From: Rhinopomastus cyanomelas
Lineage: Eukaryota > Chordata > Aves > Bucerotiformes > Rhinopomastidae
NCBI GenBank assembly: GCA_013400115.1
Contig: VXBP01008282.1
Location: 255,929-319,928 of the forward strand
Reading direction: 5' to 3'
Length of the DNA: 64,000 nucleotides
In this document: positions 1 to 13,130 of the stretch, piece after piece
Position numbering within the stretch: position 1 is the first letter of the stretch
Layout of the letters: every line of letters starts with the position of its first letter
The notes under the pieces: model-generated
Seen by the model: only the letters and a program-made list of their open reading frames with translations
What the model was told of the DNA's origin: nothing
Databases searched by the model: none
Program-made: the position numbers and the translations under genes

Positions 1-152
1 GAGGTTGTGGAGTCTCCTTCACTAAAGACATTTAAGACCCTCCTGGATGTGTTCCTGTGTGACTTGGTCTAGGTGATCCCGCTGTGGCAGGGGGATTGGA
101 CTAGATGATCTTTTGAGGTCCATTCGAATCCCTAATGATTCTATGATTTTAT
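1..152 (+). mobile_element. CR1 LINE, 3' end (cut by window start)
   Basis: The first 72 bases read in frame 1 as the end of CR1 ORF2: EVVESPSL, then FKTLLDVFLCDLV and a TAG stop at 70-72. A short 3' UTR follows, with the typical gattggactagatgatc block, and then the ATTCTATGATTTTATGAT tail that replaces poly(A) in CR1. The 5' part lies outside the window, so the length of the copy is unknown. It belongs to the same subfamily as the copies at 8831, 14897, 38805 and 44240. It is a dead retrotransposon fragment. Confidence 0.93.
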
Positions 153-322
153 GATAAAAATTAACAAAATTAACCTAAAAAAAAGAAGTTAAAGAGATGC
201 TGTTTCTTTTGGACAATGCCATTGCTGTCTTTACTGAATGAAATGTGTCTTTTGCATGTTCTGGCATTTCAGCCACTTCTAGACTACAAGTTGTGCACCA
301 ACGGATCATAAAGATCTACACT

Positions 323-342
323 ATTATTATTTTAATAATAAT
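323..342. repeat. AT-rich hairpin-forming simple repeat
   Basis: ATT/AAT triplets form a 9-bp perfect stem (323-331 with 334-342) around a 2-base loop. It is most likely a triplet microsatellite remnant. Confidence 0.6.
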
Positions 343-448
343 AATTATTGTTTTCCATGGTGAAGAACATTGTGAAGACTAATTCTTGGAGATCAACAAT
401 AAAAAGGTCTCTTCTAAAAGCATCCATCTGTCTGCATCATCCCACTTC

Positions 449-468
449 CTTTCTTTCTTTCTTTCTTT
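449..468. repeat. (CTTT)n microsatellite
   Basis: About five copies of a CTTT unit in a row. It is a simple sequence repeat with no sign of function. Confidence 0.85.
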
Positions 469-3400
469 ACTACATGTAAAAATCTGAGTCATAGCTGTCC
501 TAAGATTAGGAAGTGATTAGATCATGATTGTAAAACAGTTCAGTGGTGTGCACTCCATGACATTGAGCTTGAACTTAGCCTAAACCTTGCTTCCAGCTTT
601 TAATCTCCTGTCTTTATGTATGTGTGACAAAGTTTGTAGCTAGTTTATTTAAGCTTGAAAAATATCAACGTTTGCAGTAAAAACAAGCCATAGACAACTG
701 CAAAACAATATCTAAAGTAATTTGTGAATGAAATTAAAGGTCAAATGTTGGTCTTGGATAGTGTTGTTGGATTCCCTCCTGAAAATCCGCTGTCAGAAGA
801 TTTCTCCCAAGAAATCAAATCACACATTAGAAAGACAGGATTTTGGGAATATGAGGCCCACAAGTGCTCAGCTATGACATATGTCAGAACACACACGTTT
901 ACTTAAAGGATGGGTTTCAGTGACAGCAGATGTTTGTGACAGCTGACTGGCGACATTGATCAGTAAACGATATCCTAATCCATACTTTTTTGGTGTGCTT
1001 TTTCAGGGGTACAATCAGATGAATTTCTGATTGCTTGGAAATTAACTTTTTTTTTTTCATGTGCTGTTACTCTTTTCCCTAGAAAACGTGAGCTGGGCTT
1101 GCAAACAATAGCTCAGAATTCAGACTTTTTTAACAGCTGAGATTCCTGTGATGGGGAGGCTGCATGGGTCCAACGCTCTCTGACTGTCACACACTGGGTA
1201 TCCCCAGCAGCCAGGAAGGAATACACGTGCTGAAGCCAGATCAAGATTATTGTTTTCTTTGAAATTCTTTTCCTATTTTTCTAGTTTTAACACCCTGTGT
1301 TGGGCTGAACCACTGATTCACTAGTCCCATGCTGGTCTGACTACCTTAGGGAGATATTCTGTCCCTTTTCATAAGCTCAGGGAGACACATTTTCATCACC
1401 AGATGATCCACTGAGCTGTTGATAGCCGTTGAAAATGAAAGCCATGCACTGGTCCCCTTTGTGGTGACATAAAGTCAGCTTGTTTGCAACAGCTATGACC
1501 AGACATCTAGCACTTTTCCCTGAGCTTCACCAGCACATCATCTGTACCCACCTCCTCTGAGATTTCCTCCGTTTTTAAAGTTTATTCAGTGAGTCACATT
1601 CCACTGCTAGTGGTTGTCAGTCACAGAGAAGGGGGCGGACATGCATCAACCAAAAAAGTAAATCACTGTCACATTTTTTAACTGAATCTTTCGGAAATCA
1701 GGAGGTTGTAGCTCTAAATAGAGTGCTGTAAATTAAAATCTCATTTATCTCCATCTATGAAGAATAACCAATATCAAATACACAAACCATATCCAACCAC
1801 ATCGGAAGACTTTAGAGTCGTTTAGTGGGCTCCAAACAAATCCTTCATCGAGGTATTAATAAAGAAAATGAAGCAAAACCATTGCAAAATGTATGTTGAG
1901 AGACACTTAATTTCAATTAGATCACTGCACTGATGAAGCAGAAAACAGTTCCACTGGTAATAGAATAAATGTCTTGAATTCACAAGAAAACATACATTAC
2001 ATTTTAATTCGGATCCTTTGCAGGTTGTAATGGAAACTGAACACTGTGGAAGGTGTGGCAGTAAGATTTCTCTCAGAATGTTCAAGGTGTGTCTTAAATG
2101 TGCTTTCAGGAAATAACTAGAGAAACATGTCCAGGTCCTCCTGTGATGTGCAAACACATGGGGATGCTCACTTAATTATAATAAAAATTACCTTCTCGTT
2201 ACCAAACCTTCTGCGCAAACCCACACGGCAAAATGAACAGCCCGATGATGGAGCAATTACTTCTCAAGCTGCTGCTAAGTAAATGGGTATCAGGAGCTGG
2301 AACAAAAACCTAAAAATAAGCAGATATTAAGCATCTATTCCTAGTGATGTTAAAGTTTATTTTATGAAAACTATCTCCTTCAATAACTAAGATGGTGTGT
2401 CCTGGTTTTACCCAGAAATCACATAAAGCAAAAAGACTGGGGAACTACGAAGGGAAACCTTTCTGCTTTCTTATAAGGGAAGGGAAATCAGGCTCGATGG
2501 TAGTACTTTTAGGTTATTATATGTTCCAGGTCTAGTCCTGGAAATTATGGTGCTTATTCCATTTTAAAATGGATGAAGTAGTAAACATCCTAAAAGGGTA
2601 GAGTAGAAGTGGGACATTAACTGAAGAGCTTACAAATGGATCTAGGAAATTTCCATCAAATTCTAGAGGCTGATCAAGGACTGTAAGATCAAGATGCATC
2701 TCTACAGAAGCCAAGCAACAACAAAAGTGCAGATAGATGCTGGTAGCTCTGTTATTTCAAAAGTAGCAATGTTTCTCAGTGGACTACTGGCTCTGAAGAG
2801 CAGTAGCAGGAGGAAAAACAAAGCCTGTAGCTATTGCTAGTGGCATTTCAGCACCTGTAGCCAGGGACTATGGTCCAAGGAACAACACTGGCCTGACTCA
2901 AGGTCATATATAGGCAGGTGGGACATGTGCTGCTAACACAAAAGGCCAGTGTTCTGGAAGGGCAACTAGTATATCAGTCATTAGCTGCATCAATAATAAT
3001 CCAGTTATCACTGAACTATATTTTATTGAAAATCCATCATCTGCTCCTGAAAATATACAACTCCTTATTGCAGAAAAATCAATTTGTTGTTCTAGGCCCA
3101 GGGAGCATTACTAAAAGTTCAGGTTTTTTTTTCCTACAGCCTCCTTGAAAAGTTTAAAGCCCTTACAGGTTAAAATAATCTTGTCTGAGTTTCTCATTAC
3201 TTTCAATTATTGTTGAGAATTCTGTGCAAGCATTTCCAAACTGGGAATGAATACTACCTCCATTTGACCCAGTATTCATTTGTAAAATCAAGAACCTTCA
3301 ACTGTGTGGAGAGAACATATAGCCTTCTTCTTATCCCTTAAGATAGTAGGAAAAAAAATTGTCTCTCCAGCTTCAGGCAAATTTCTCTGATTCTTGTAAA

Positions 3401-5487
3401 TAAAGAAGTGCAATTTGCTCATTATTTTCTTTATGGTAAAAGTGGAAAAGAGTTTCTGTCTCGCTCATCAAACTTTCAGAGCAGTTATATAAGCCTGTAT
3501 AGGACACTCTTCTTATTTATTTCTAAGCTACTTGAATGATGTGTAATCACATTCAGATTCAAATAAAGGCCATTGAGTTCAGTCTTTAACCTAGAAAATG
3601 TAACTTCAATAGTATTTTTTTTTCTATGATGCTGGTAGAACGAAGAGAAACACATTATATAATAGCTGGTAGCAAAAAGCCTTATGCTTTGTAATTACTT
3701 AAAGTTTACCCTTTGTAACTTGGAAGGGTGAAAAAGGCAAATCATTATGGGACAGTAAAACCACAGTCTGACAATATTAGTCACACAGTGCACGACAAAA
3801 GCATCCACTCAGGAAGATGTGAAACAACCTGTCATCGTTAAAATGTCACAGAATTTGCAGAGGCCAGTATTTCTCGGTGATGGAGGCTATGAACATAACG
3901 ATTATGCAGTTGTAATGCTGGTACAGCTGCATAAAATATTTTTATTTCTCATGACTGTTTTCAGTCTTTCTGTGCTGATTGCAACTTGCCTTCCAAATGA
4001 GAAGTCACTCTCAGTCATTTTGAGGGCAGCCAAGTGAACCAAAAGGTCAATCTAATTAAGGAGGAAGAGAATCAGCCCACAGGGAAAAGGGTCCAGTAAA
4101 ATGCCAAAGGAGTTTGTATTAGAGAAGTAGATATTGGTGTCAAAAATATGAAAACAAAAGAAGAGTTTATGACCTTTTCCTACCTTATAAATAAATGCTC
4201 TTGTCTACATAACAGAGAAATACTGTCTATTAAACCTAAGGAACACAACTTTCAGTTGAGAAATTCTGTTACCTTTTTCTCAGAGACTCAGAAAATACTC
4301 TATTTTAATAAACACTTTCAGGGGCATGGGAATTAAAATGAAACCTGTTTTGAAGTTGTTTTTCTCCTACAGGACATGCTTAATGAGTTTAATATCAATG
4401 TGAGTCATTCATCGTTCCCAAAACCTCATAGAAAAATAATACAAATTTATTCTCTATCTGCAGTAGAAAATTTAAACCTCCATGGCCTTCGTAACTTCTT
4501 TAGTCAAGCAAACATTTGCCAATAAAAACCAAAACTTATTCTTTATTCTATTCCATCTGGCTAGTGGATTCAGTCAGAAGTAAGAGGAGAATTTCAGGCC
4601 GGGTTCTCTGAGGTGGTTCATAAATCACACAGAAAGGCACGCCAGTGGAGCACCTCACTAACACAGCACAAAAATAATTGCTGGCTGTTTCCCACTACAG
4701 AGTCTTTGTTCTGCAGCTTGATCCCAACCTTCAATCAATTCAAGTACAGAACAAACTTCAGTTCTTGAAAACTCTGCCTTCAGCTTCCAGTGTGAGATTT
4801 TCATAAAATAGTCTTTAACTTCTGTACAAGAAGCATGTAAGTAAAGCCCAAACATTTATTGCAGAGACTGCTAAATACAGTGAGACAGGAGGTGCTGCTC
4901 TGTGGTTGGTCAGAGGTCTTGTCCCAAAGTCACAGGGTGTTGCCCAGTTGCCACATGACCTAAGTGGACATCAATGTCTGATTCTTTCACAGTCTTGTTT
5001 TGCAAGTCAGCACTTTTTCAGTTTCTCCCCTGTAAAATGATAAGCCCCCATTAAGGGGTTTAAATGGCCAATTTCTCTAGACTTTCCTATCAAATTCTCA
5101 TTGAGAAATGGCACACTCATGGTATGGCACATGTGAATTAACAGTGGATTGTTTTGAATGGATTTCTGAAGTCATTACTTAATCTTAGAGTATGAAAATG
5201 AATCTCTGGCACATACGTTTTCACAGCAGTGATAAATGAATTCTGCCCATGTATGTATGTGTGAAAGGCCCTATACGCAATGAATAAATGTAACAGGAAG
5301 ATCTGAGGCCCTGAAGTTAAGACTTCATTGATGATTACATTGATAATTGTCAAACTTGACTCAAATGTATTTCAATATGTTCCCTTCTGCAGGGGACTAA
5401 CAAGAATAACTGTTGTTGAGAAGGCAGGTAACATTTCGTGTCCAGGAGGAATAAGATCTGTTGAACAATTAAAATACTGTTTTTGAT

Positions 5488-5890
5488 AACCTAGACTAAG
5501 TTGCACAGGAACATATCCAGGCAGGTTTTAAAAGTCTCCAGAGAAGGAGACTCCACAATCCCCCTCCCCGGGACAGCCCATTCCAGTGCTCTGTCACCCT
5601 CACTGGGAAGAAGTTCCATCTCATATTAATATGCAACCTCCTATGTTCCACACCCACTGCTCCTTGTCCTATCATTAGATGACACTGAGCAGAGCCTGGC
5701 TCCATCCTCCTGACACCCACCCCTCACTTATTTATAAGCATTACCGAGGTCACCCCACAATCTCTTCTTCTCCAAGTTGAAGAGACCCAGCTCCTTCAGC
5801 CTTTCCTCAAAAGGGAGGTGTTCTACTTTCTTCATCGTCCTTGTTGCTCTGTGCTGGACTCTCTCCAGCAGCTCCAAATTAGAGGGGCCA
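5488..5890 (-). mobile_element. CR1 LINE fragment lacking its 3' UTR
   Basis: The reverse strand matches the CR1 ORF2 C-terminal region. It includes the lead-in block shared by CR1 copies (gctgggtctcttcaacttgg), then GVRRMEPGSAQ, HINMRWNFFPVRVTEHWN and the end near the LCDLV-type stop. The plus-strand copy starts at cctagactaagttgcacagg, right at the ORF2 stop. The usual 80-base 3' UTR and ATTCTATG tail are missing, which is unusual because CR1 copies are normally truncated at the 5' end. The upstream limit is blurred near 5880-5890. Confidence 0.88.
5496..5720 (-). pseudogene. CR1 ORF2 C-terminal remnant
   Basis: A 74-codon open stretch on the minus strand carries MEPGSAQCHLM and HINMRWNFFPVRVTEHWN, which align by eye with the last part of avian CR1 ORF2 (endonuclease/reverse transcriptase protein, region after the RT domain). 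After VTEHWN the frame changes to GLSRGGGLWSL instead of RLPREVVESPSL, which indicates an indel. The fragment holds no catalytic domain and is not expected to be functional. Confidence 0.8.
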
Positions 5891-8830
5891 AATTAGAGAG
5901 GAATACTGTCCAAAATTGTTGGACAGCTGCTATACTGAGTCCCTGAATGCTTCTTATATACTACACAGTATGGAATATGAATATATAGTCTCAAGTTACT
6001 TCTATTAGACTTCCACTGAAAGGAAAAGCATTTATGCTTGTTTCCCTCAGTGACAGAACCTGGGACGTGAACAAAAGAAACACCTCATGAGCCTGCAAGG
6101 TGAAAATCACTGCTATAAACACAGACAACTCTGTTCTAGTTACATGACACCTGCTGTTGTTCCCTCCCCCTGTTTGCATTACATATGTAATAGGAAGGAA
6201 CCTCAAAGGTAGAGGTGACTCAGTTCCACTTCTGCATCTCCAGCTGCGTTAAGCGTGTGCGGGAGGGCTTTGTGAAACAAAGCCTTCCAGTGCAAGCTGC
6301 AGCTCAACAAAGCAGACACAGAAATTTACTTTCATGTAGATTTGAAATGCTGCACACGTAGGTTCTTTTCCACAGTTGCCTGCTCTCTCAGGATAAAACT
6401 CATCTCTCTGCAATATAATAAAGAAATCAGAAACTTCAGGTTTCTCCATAACAATAAGACTGCTCCTTAAAGTTGCTATACTACATAAGCTGTGCCTTCT
6501 TTCTGCATCAGTGGAGAGACTCTTAAATCTAATCTAAGGAGGTACCCAATCAGTTATTTCAAATTCTGTATTGCATATGTGTGCATATTACTGTAGATAC
6601 CCAGCACTTTAAAGTATTTGTGCAATCTATTGCTAAAACACTTGGTGAGTTATCAAAACATGAGGTGAATGCTAATGATGTTGATCCGATTCTTCCTTGG
6701 CTGCACAGGGGTTTAGCACTGCTCCTTCAGAATTTTAGAGTACCAGAAGCACACACTAATTGAGCTTTATATTCAGTGAGATTTAAAACGAATAACACTT
6801 TATTAACCTAACAGAATAGCAAAACAAAATTAATAAATAATGATCAAACTTTAGGACCCTGAAACATATTATTCCAAACTTAATAAGCAAAAGCTATCAG
6901 AGTTTCCTAATACTCACTGAAGGAGGTATGTTATTGCATAGACTGGATTGGAGGAAATAAATGTGTAAGTTTTCTGCAGGAAATGTCACAAGCTGTAATT
7001 GAATTCTATTCTTGGAAGACTCCACAGGCTGCACTATGAGTTTTACAGTATCAAATGGGAAAAATTTGAACTGGATTTTACTGGGAACCACTGAAAGACG
7101 TAGTTCAGTTACATCCACACAGTTTTGACAGTGGTGAAGATCTCTAGGTACAATGATATGGAAAGATGTCTGCTCAGGGATATCTGAGCTACTGACAAAG
7201 AAACTACTGGAACTGGAAATTGTAGAACCATGGGATAATAGCTCAGTTAATCTGCTCTGCTGACAGGCTATATGTTACCTACCAGAGAAGCACGGTAGCA
7301 ATTCAGCACGCTGCACCCAAGTCCAAAGGAGTACGGCCGTAAGGGGCTGCGGGATTGTGTTGAGCCACACAGTTATAACTCAAGACACGGTTACTCTCAG
7401 CCAGCTTGCTAGATTTCTTCTGTCACAGCTGAATCCTGAAACAACGTTCACGATTTTTAGCCCCGTGTCTTTTCCAAGAATGTGTGTATACTGGAGGAAG
7501 AGACCTCACATCCTGGAAAAGTAGTATCTCAGGAGCATGGCAGAGTGACAAACAACAATGAAAGAAACATGGGTTATACAGCACAGACCACAGTGGTTTG
7601 TCACAGACCTACAACGAATTATACAACCGTCTTCGTGACGAGCTGATTCGGTCGCCATTAGTATTATTTGGACATTTCTAAAATAGCCTCACAAAGTAAA
7701 GTTAGTATCAGTGCATGCTATTTTTAGCACTTCAGAACAAACACTTCACATATAATTAAAAGGTTTTTCATACAGAAGAGAAACAGGAGAATGCATCTGC
7801 TGAAAGCATCCCAGTAACTGCAGTAAATGTTATCCCAGTCTCACATCAAGCCAGATCAGGCTCTGTTCCCCAGTTCCATCCACATCTTTTCATCATACCA
7901 GCTAGTGCTGAACTCCAGTCACTCTGTCACCTGTCCAAGCCTCCATTTCCCCTGAAGGGAAAGAATTTGCCAGAAAGCTGAGAGCAGTCTCTCTTTCTCT
8001 TGCAATCTGAGCAGTTCAGAGAAAATCTGCTCCACAGACCAGAAGCAAATATTTGTTGGCATGTGATACAGCTGGTTGACTCTAGCAGATTAATAGCTCA
8101 AGTTATGCACATCAGTCACAGCTCAGGTACTAAACTGAAGTATAACTTGACTCAAACAGTTCCTTAAAAATAACTGTTCTGTTTTGTGACAGTCTTATGA
8201 AGTCTTTCTAAGTAAATGTGGATTTTATATATATTTAAATTCTAATTCCAGTGCTTAATTTCTTTTATAGCAAGTCTTTATTGTAAATATCTAAAAAAAA
8301 AAATTAATCTGAAAATTAAGCTGATTGTGTCTATCCTCAGTGTAGACAGTAAAAGCACGTAATGACAAAATACAGCCGTGTCTTATTTATGTTTTTTATA
8401 TACGAGCAAACTAGTTACTTGGAAACAGTAAATATTGACTTGTGTTTCACCACACTCTATATATTTTATTAAAGCATTAATTGAAACACAAGTACATCAT
8501 AAAAAGGCTAAATCACCAACAGGCAGTTATAACAAGCCATATGTATTTGAAAAATCATAAATATTCCTCTGTGGTACTTTGTGGGTTTGGATTTAGTGTT
8601 GATTTTTTTCCCCTCAAACTTCCCAGTTTCTTCATTCTTAGGCCACATTCTTCTGTTCTTATAGTTGCTGGCCTTTCTAATATTTCCCTTTAACCAACAG
8701 TCCCTAAATAAAAGTGTCGTATATCTTGCATATTAATATCTTCCTAATATCTCCTCCATTATGTCTTTACATTTCTGAATTATCTTCCAACTTTTTATTT
8801 TTCAGTTTATGAATTACTATATTGTCAGGT
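5891..8830. other. Unique noncoding DNA
   Basis: No gene or recognised repeat. The part from about 7290 to 7690 holds several CpGs in an otherwise CpG-poor setting and is listed as a finding. A possible but very decayed CR1 tail at 6185-6235 was judged too weak to call. Confidence 0.55.
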
Positions 8831-9280
8831 GTCACAGAATCACAGAACATTAGGGATTGGAAGGGATCACAAAATATCATCTAGTCCAATCCCCCCGCCA
8901 CAGCAGGATCACCTAGACCAAGTCACACAGGAACATGTTCAGGTGGGTTTGAAACTTCTCCAGAGAAGGAGACTTCACAACCCCCCTGGGCAGTCTGTTC
9001 CAGTGCTCAATCATTCTCACTTCGAAGAAGTTCCTTCTAATATTTTTGTAAAACCTCTTGTGTTCCAGGTCCCACCTGTTGCCCCTTGTCCTATCATTGG
9101 ATACCACTGAGAAGGGCCTGGCTCCATCCTACACACTCACCCTTTCTATATTTATAGACATTAATGAGGTCACCCCTCAGTATTCTCCAAGCTAAAGAGA
9201 CCCAGCTCCCTCAGCCTTTCCTCATCAGGTAGATGTTCCACTTCATCATCTTTGTAGGTCTGTGTTGGACTCTCTCAAGT
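8831..9280 (-). mobile_element. CR1 LINE, 3' part
   Basis: The plus strand starts with a short cacagaatcacagaa tail, then the reverse complement of the CR1 3' UTR (attagggattggaaggga, ccacagcaggatcacctaga), then ORF2 C-terminal sequence up to about 9280, where the copy is 5' truncated. Subfamily as at 1-152 and 38805. Confidence 0.95.
8913..9107 (-). pseudogene. CR1 ORF2 C-terminal remnant, intact end
   Basis: A 64-codon open frame ends exactly as CR1 ORF2 does. It contains SNDRTRGN, LEHKRFYKNIRRNFFEVR, EHWNRLPRGVVKSPSL, FQTHLNMFLCDLV and a stop. It is the C-terminal tail of the endonuclease/RT protein; the frame is open here but the RT and endonuclease domains are absent through 5' truncation. 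It is not a host gene. The plus-strand ORF over 8829-9110 is its antisense shadow. Confidence 0.88.
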
Positions 9281-12200
9281 TACAAACTTTTCCACAAGAA
9301 TCCAGCCAGTTTACCTGAGCAACCTCTGTAGCTGCTTTGCCTGTAAACTCCAGGAAGAATGGAGGGTCAACCATACTTCATCTCTAGATGTTAAAAACCT
9401 CATATCTATGCCATACCTACCCTGCTATCTATTCTACCTATTCTATTCTAGCCTACTCTACCCTGCTATCGCCTGGAAAAAATTCCTGATAAGTTGTTTT
9501 GGGATTTTTTTTTAATCTTCCATGGAGAGAAAAACATCAGAAATTAAATGGATAAAGTTCAGGCAAAATAATTTGGAGCCACTTAAAGCTGGTAATGCAT
9601 GTGAAATCTTAAACGAAAAGGACATGGAAGATGTGCTTCAGAATTTATACAAAATCCTGTCCTAGATGAAAAACATGCATTTTTCTCAAAAGAGATCTCT
9701 GTGGCTGGGAAAATAATCTGTCAACAACATTAGTTCATTCTTAATTGTGTCTGCTATGCAGTACCCTAAAAATGCTGAGGTAGTGGTATCAGAGCAATGG
9801 AATGTTATCTGTTATGGCAGACAGAGCAACCAGTAGGATGCTCAGCAAAACACTGTAGAACCAATTTTGCTTTTAGGACATTACATAAGCTGTAAAAATC
9901 ACTTCTTAAAAAAGCATAATTCAGTCTATGTCTGCTCTCTGCTGCGAAAAGATGTTTTCTGGACATTGATTCTACATTGCCTACACCTCCTCTAATAAAA
10001 TGAGACAACATAAGATGCTCTCTGAAGTGCACCACTAATTCCATAGTTTTGCTTCTGCGAAATACAGTGGCCACAGATGCTTGCAGTAGACTCATCCAAA
10101 TCTAAATGCGCAGCCACAGAGTCACAGAAATGTAGTTTATATCAGATCATTTATTAAAGCCATTAATTATGAAAAAAGCTTGTAGATCCACATGCCATCA
10201 TATTAATTTTTACATATCTATATACTTTTCCCAGAAATACACTTCTTGTAGATCAGAGTTACCTCTTTTGAAATGGTAATGGACAACCTAAATGCCTTAG
10301 CTTGCCTCCCTTTTTGACAATAAACCCATCAAAACCTTTGGAAGAAGAAAATTTCCTACAGATTTCCCTTTAACATGAAAACGGAGGAACTTTGGTTTCA
10401 CTGGAGAGAACTGAACCCTTCTTGATCTCTCCAAGTAAGATTCCAGTGAAATTCTACAATTAATTTCTTGCTACTTCCAAAAGCTTGTGGAAGAAGCTAA
10501 ACGGATCAGCTTTCCTGATCAAGCGCACAGGACTGCCGTGCTCAACTCTTACTGCACACACACCATTAACAAGAGGAAAAGCAGTTACAGGCTGATGACA
10601 CTTAGCGTTCAGCACGTGCAGAAAACTCCCACTCCCTGAAAGATGCAGTTAAGTGACCTATTATACCTTATAAAACATCATAGCCCTCTAAACATACTTT
10701 ATAATAAAACCATGGTTTTCAGACTTTTTGTGCTTGGTCTTTTTGCAGTCTGAGGTTACTGGATGTCCTAAGTTGATCAGGTCTGACATTAGATTAACTA
10801 ATTTATTTAATGTGCTAGGGGACTGAAACACACAAACACAAAAAAAACCCCTCATAGAAAAACCAAAAAACAAGTACTGTTCAAAACCACTTATAAGAGA
10901 TGCAGGCAAAAACCAGACTAACTTGATTTTGGAAAAAAACAGCAAAACACATTTAATTCACCCCAAAATAAAGATGTACAGAGAGAACGTGTTCTTACAT
11001 AACTGGGTCAAGCTGCTATCTCAGGGGAAGGAAACCTCCAGCAGCTCTTTTCCTTGTGCAAGTGGGATGTCCCTCTTCATGCATCCATTCCTCAGTGCCA
11101 GTGGTTCCTTTAAGGCCACTTAATCTGTTCTACGTGCTCCTAAGCCTGTCCTGTGGGTCAGCTCTCTTCCTCCAGTTTTGGAAAAAAATGGATTGCAGGT
11201 GCAACTTTTCCTCTGTGCATTTCTGAGCTTCCAGCTTGCACTGTCTCTCCATGAACAATGTTCCAAGGGCAAGACAGCTGCTGTGCCCAGCCCATTGATG
11301 TGTGTGACCCACTCACCACCAGAAGTAGGGAACACCAAGCAGGAAGCTCCAAACTAGTTACTCCAGTTTTGCAGAGTTGCCTGTTGACCAGCAAGCTGAA
11401 ACTGAGGGAAAGCTTAGAATTCCAAACCTTTCTATCACAGGTTGCCATAGTAACTCCCCAATTCCTCAGGCCAAGAAACCCACCAATTCAAACCACAATG
11501 TCTGAAAAGTCTTGTATTAGTAACAGCTTTAAATCCATAAAATTTAGGGAATGTTGTCTTTCTCTTGCTGTCTTTGTGTAAGTTTCTACAACAGAAGTAA
11601 CAAATAGAGACTCATTACAACGTGTTGAAAACTGCAAATGTTGTTTTAGTACCAATTTCTTCTACAGAGGAGCAAAGAGAGCCCACAAACTAATAGTTTT
11701 GCAGTAAATCTATCTTTTCCCTTTGTGTTTTATCAGCAAGATGCCTTTGTTGTACTGTTCTTGGCATCTTTTCTGTCATGAATAACCCTACACTCATTTC
11801 TGTCCTATTTAATTATCCACTCTGGCTTAAAACATAATCAGCATTAAACCAGCTGTGCAACCTTGAAAGAACACCATTTCAATAATACATTGATAAAAAA
11901 AGACCAAACAGGCTATTAATTTTAATAGGAGACCTCCCTTCTGCCTATAGCCTGGACACTGCTTCAGAAGCTGTAGCCATTTGCGGCCAAGCAGTAGCAT
12001 CCCTGGTGCACTCATTATAACAATAGATTCCATTCATAGCCTGACACTGTGACTAGCTAGATGGCCATTGTGGGCCAGGAAGGTCACCTTTGAGATGTTA
12101 GCTTCCCTGCTAATACTGTGGAATGACTCATGGAAACACCAAGCAGTAGCAGAAGGAAATGTATGCAGTAAATAATGAAGCAGCTAAATATAATTTCAAA

Positions 12201-12461
12201 GTGTTTTCATTTCAGCTAAAAATCTGCAACTTGAAAATGATAATTTAATGCTGTAAAAGTCTTACTCGCTTCATCCTGTTTGTTATGAGTTCTGTTCAGG
12301 AATCCTGAGTGCTAAAGAACACAGAAAATAGTGACATGCATCTCTTGATCCTCTAAGCTGAGAGGGTATATAACAGAAGTCTTTAATTCATTACCTGTAT
12401 TCAGAATTTAATTCTTCTATGACACTTTAAAAATCTATCTATAGGTGCTGTTATTTGGTGG
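9281..12461. other. Unique noncoding DNA
   Basis: Apart from the CTATT-rich patch at 9412-9472 I recognise nothing. The part from 11030 to 11580 is richer in GC and holds overlapping ORFs of 60-107 codons on both strands (for example 11258-11581 plus, 11158-11448 minus). None shows a domain, and the overlap suggests composition rather than coding. Confidence 0.5.
9412..9472. repeat. CTATT/CTACC low-complexity repeat
   Basis: Imperfect CTATT and CTACC units, flanked by two copies of ctaccctgctatc (about 9417 and 9458). Simple-repeat tract. Confidence 0.65.
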
Positions 12462-13130
12462 GTCACAGAATCATTCAGGTTGGAAAAGACCCTTGGGATC
12501 ATCGAGTCCAATCATCAACTCTACAAGTTCATCCCTAAACCAGATTCCCCAATATCACATCTAAGTGACTTTTAAACACATCCAGAGATGAGAACTCCAC
12601 CACCAGGCTAGGCAGCCCAGTCCAGTGGCTGACTACTCCCTCCATCAAGAATTTTTCCTGATGTCTAATCTAAACCTACCTTGTTGGATCTTGAAACCAT
12701 TCTCTCTGGTTCTGTCACTAATTATCTGTGAGTAGAGACCAGCACCAACGTCTCTACAATGTCTTTTCAGATAGTTGTAGAGAGTGATGAGGTCTCCTAC
12801 CTCAGCCTCCTCTTCCTCAAACTAAACAGCCCCAACTCTCTCAATCTCTCCTCATCAGATTTATTCTCCAGGCCCTTCACCAGCTTCATTGCCCTCCTCT
12901 GCACTCGGTCCAACACCTCGATGCCTCCCTTGTACTGAGGTGCCCAAAATTGGACCCAGTACTCAAGGTGCAGCCTCACCAGTGCTGAGTATAGGAGGAA
13001 AATCACCTCCTTACTGCTGCTGGACAAGGTTTCTAATACAGACCAGGATGCCATTGGCCTTCTTAGCTATTTGAGCACACCACTAGCCACCTGTCAACTA
13101 GAACCCCCAGATCCTTTTCTGCCAGACAAA
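12462..13130 (-). mobile_element. CR1 LINE, 3' part, older subfamily
   Basis: The plus strand starts with gtcacagaatcattcagg and ttggaaaagacccttggg, the reverse complement of a CR1 3' end whose 3' UTR differs from the copies at 8831 and 38805 (gatcatcgagtccaa motif). ORF2 C-terminal coding sequence follows. It ends about 13130 within the segment that reads ttctgccagacaaactcc. The 3' UTR resembles the copy at 42341, so these two form a second subfamily. Confidence 0.93.
12797..13054 (-). pseudogene. CR1 ORF2 C-terminal remnant
   Basis: An 85-codon open frame with LVRLHLEYWVQFWAPQYKGG, IEVLDRVQRRAMKLVKGLE, EERLRELGLFSLRKRRLR. These are the conserved motifs downstream of the RT domain of CR1 ORF2. 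It breaks after RKRRLR, where GDLI would be expected, so the downstream part is in another frame. The RT catalytic motifs are not present. Dead copy. Confidence 0.88.

Larger units (their letters stand above)
153..5487. other. Unique AT-rich noncoding DNA
   Basis: No exon, RNA gene or known repeat was recognised apart from the short CTTT microsatellite near 449-468 and an AT-rich inverted repeat at 323-342. The ORFs in it (up to 111 codons, on both strands) show no family motif and overlap at random. They look like chance ORFs. Confidence 0.6.

Noticed and set aside
6185..6235. Possible decayed CR1 tail (aggaaggaacctcaaaggt)
   Set aside because: The match covers about 20 bases only and the tail repeats are missing.
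8829..9110. 93-codon plus-strand ORF
   Set aside because: It is the antisense of a CR1 copy. The minus strand carries the real CR1 ORF2 end.
10100..10160. Possible CR1 tail (agagtcacagaaatgtag)
   Set aside because: Similarity stops after a few bases, with no 3' UTR core motif.
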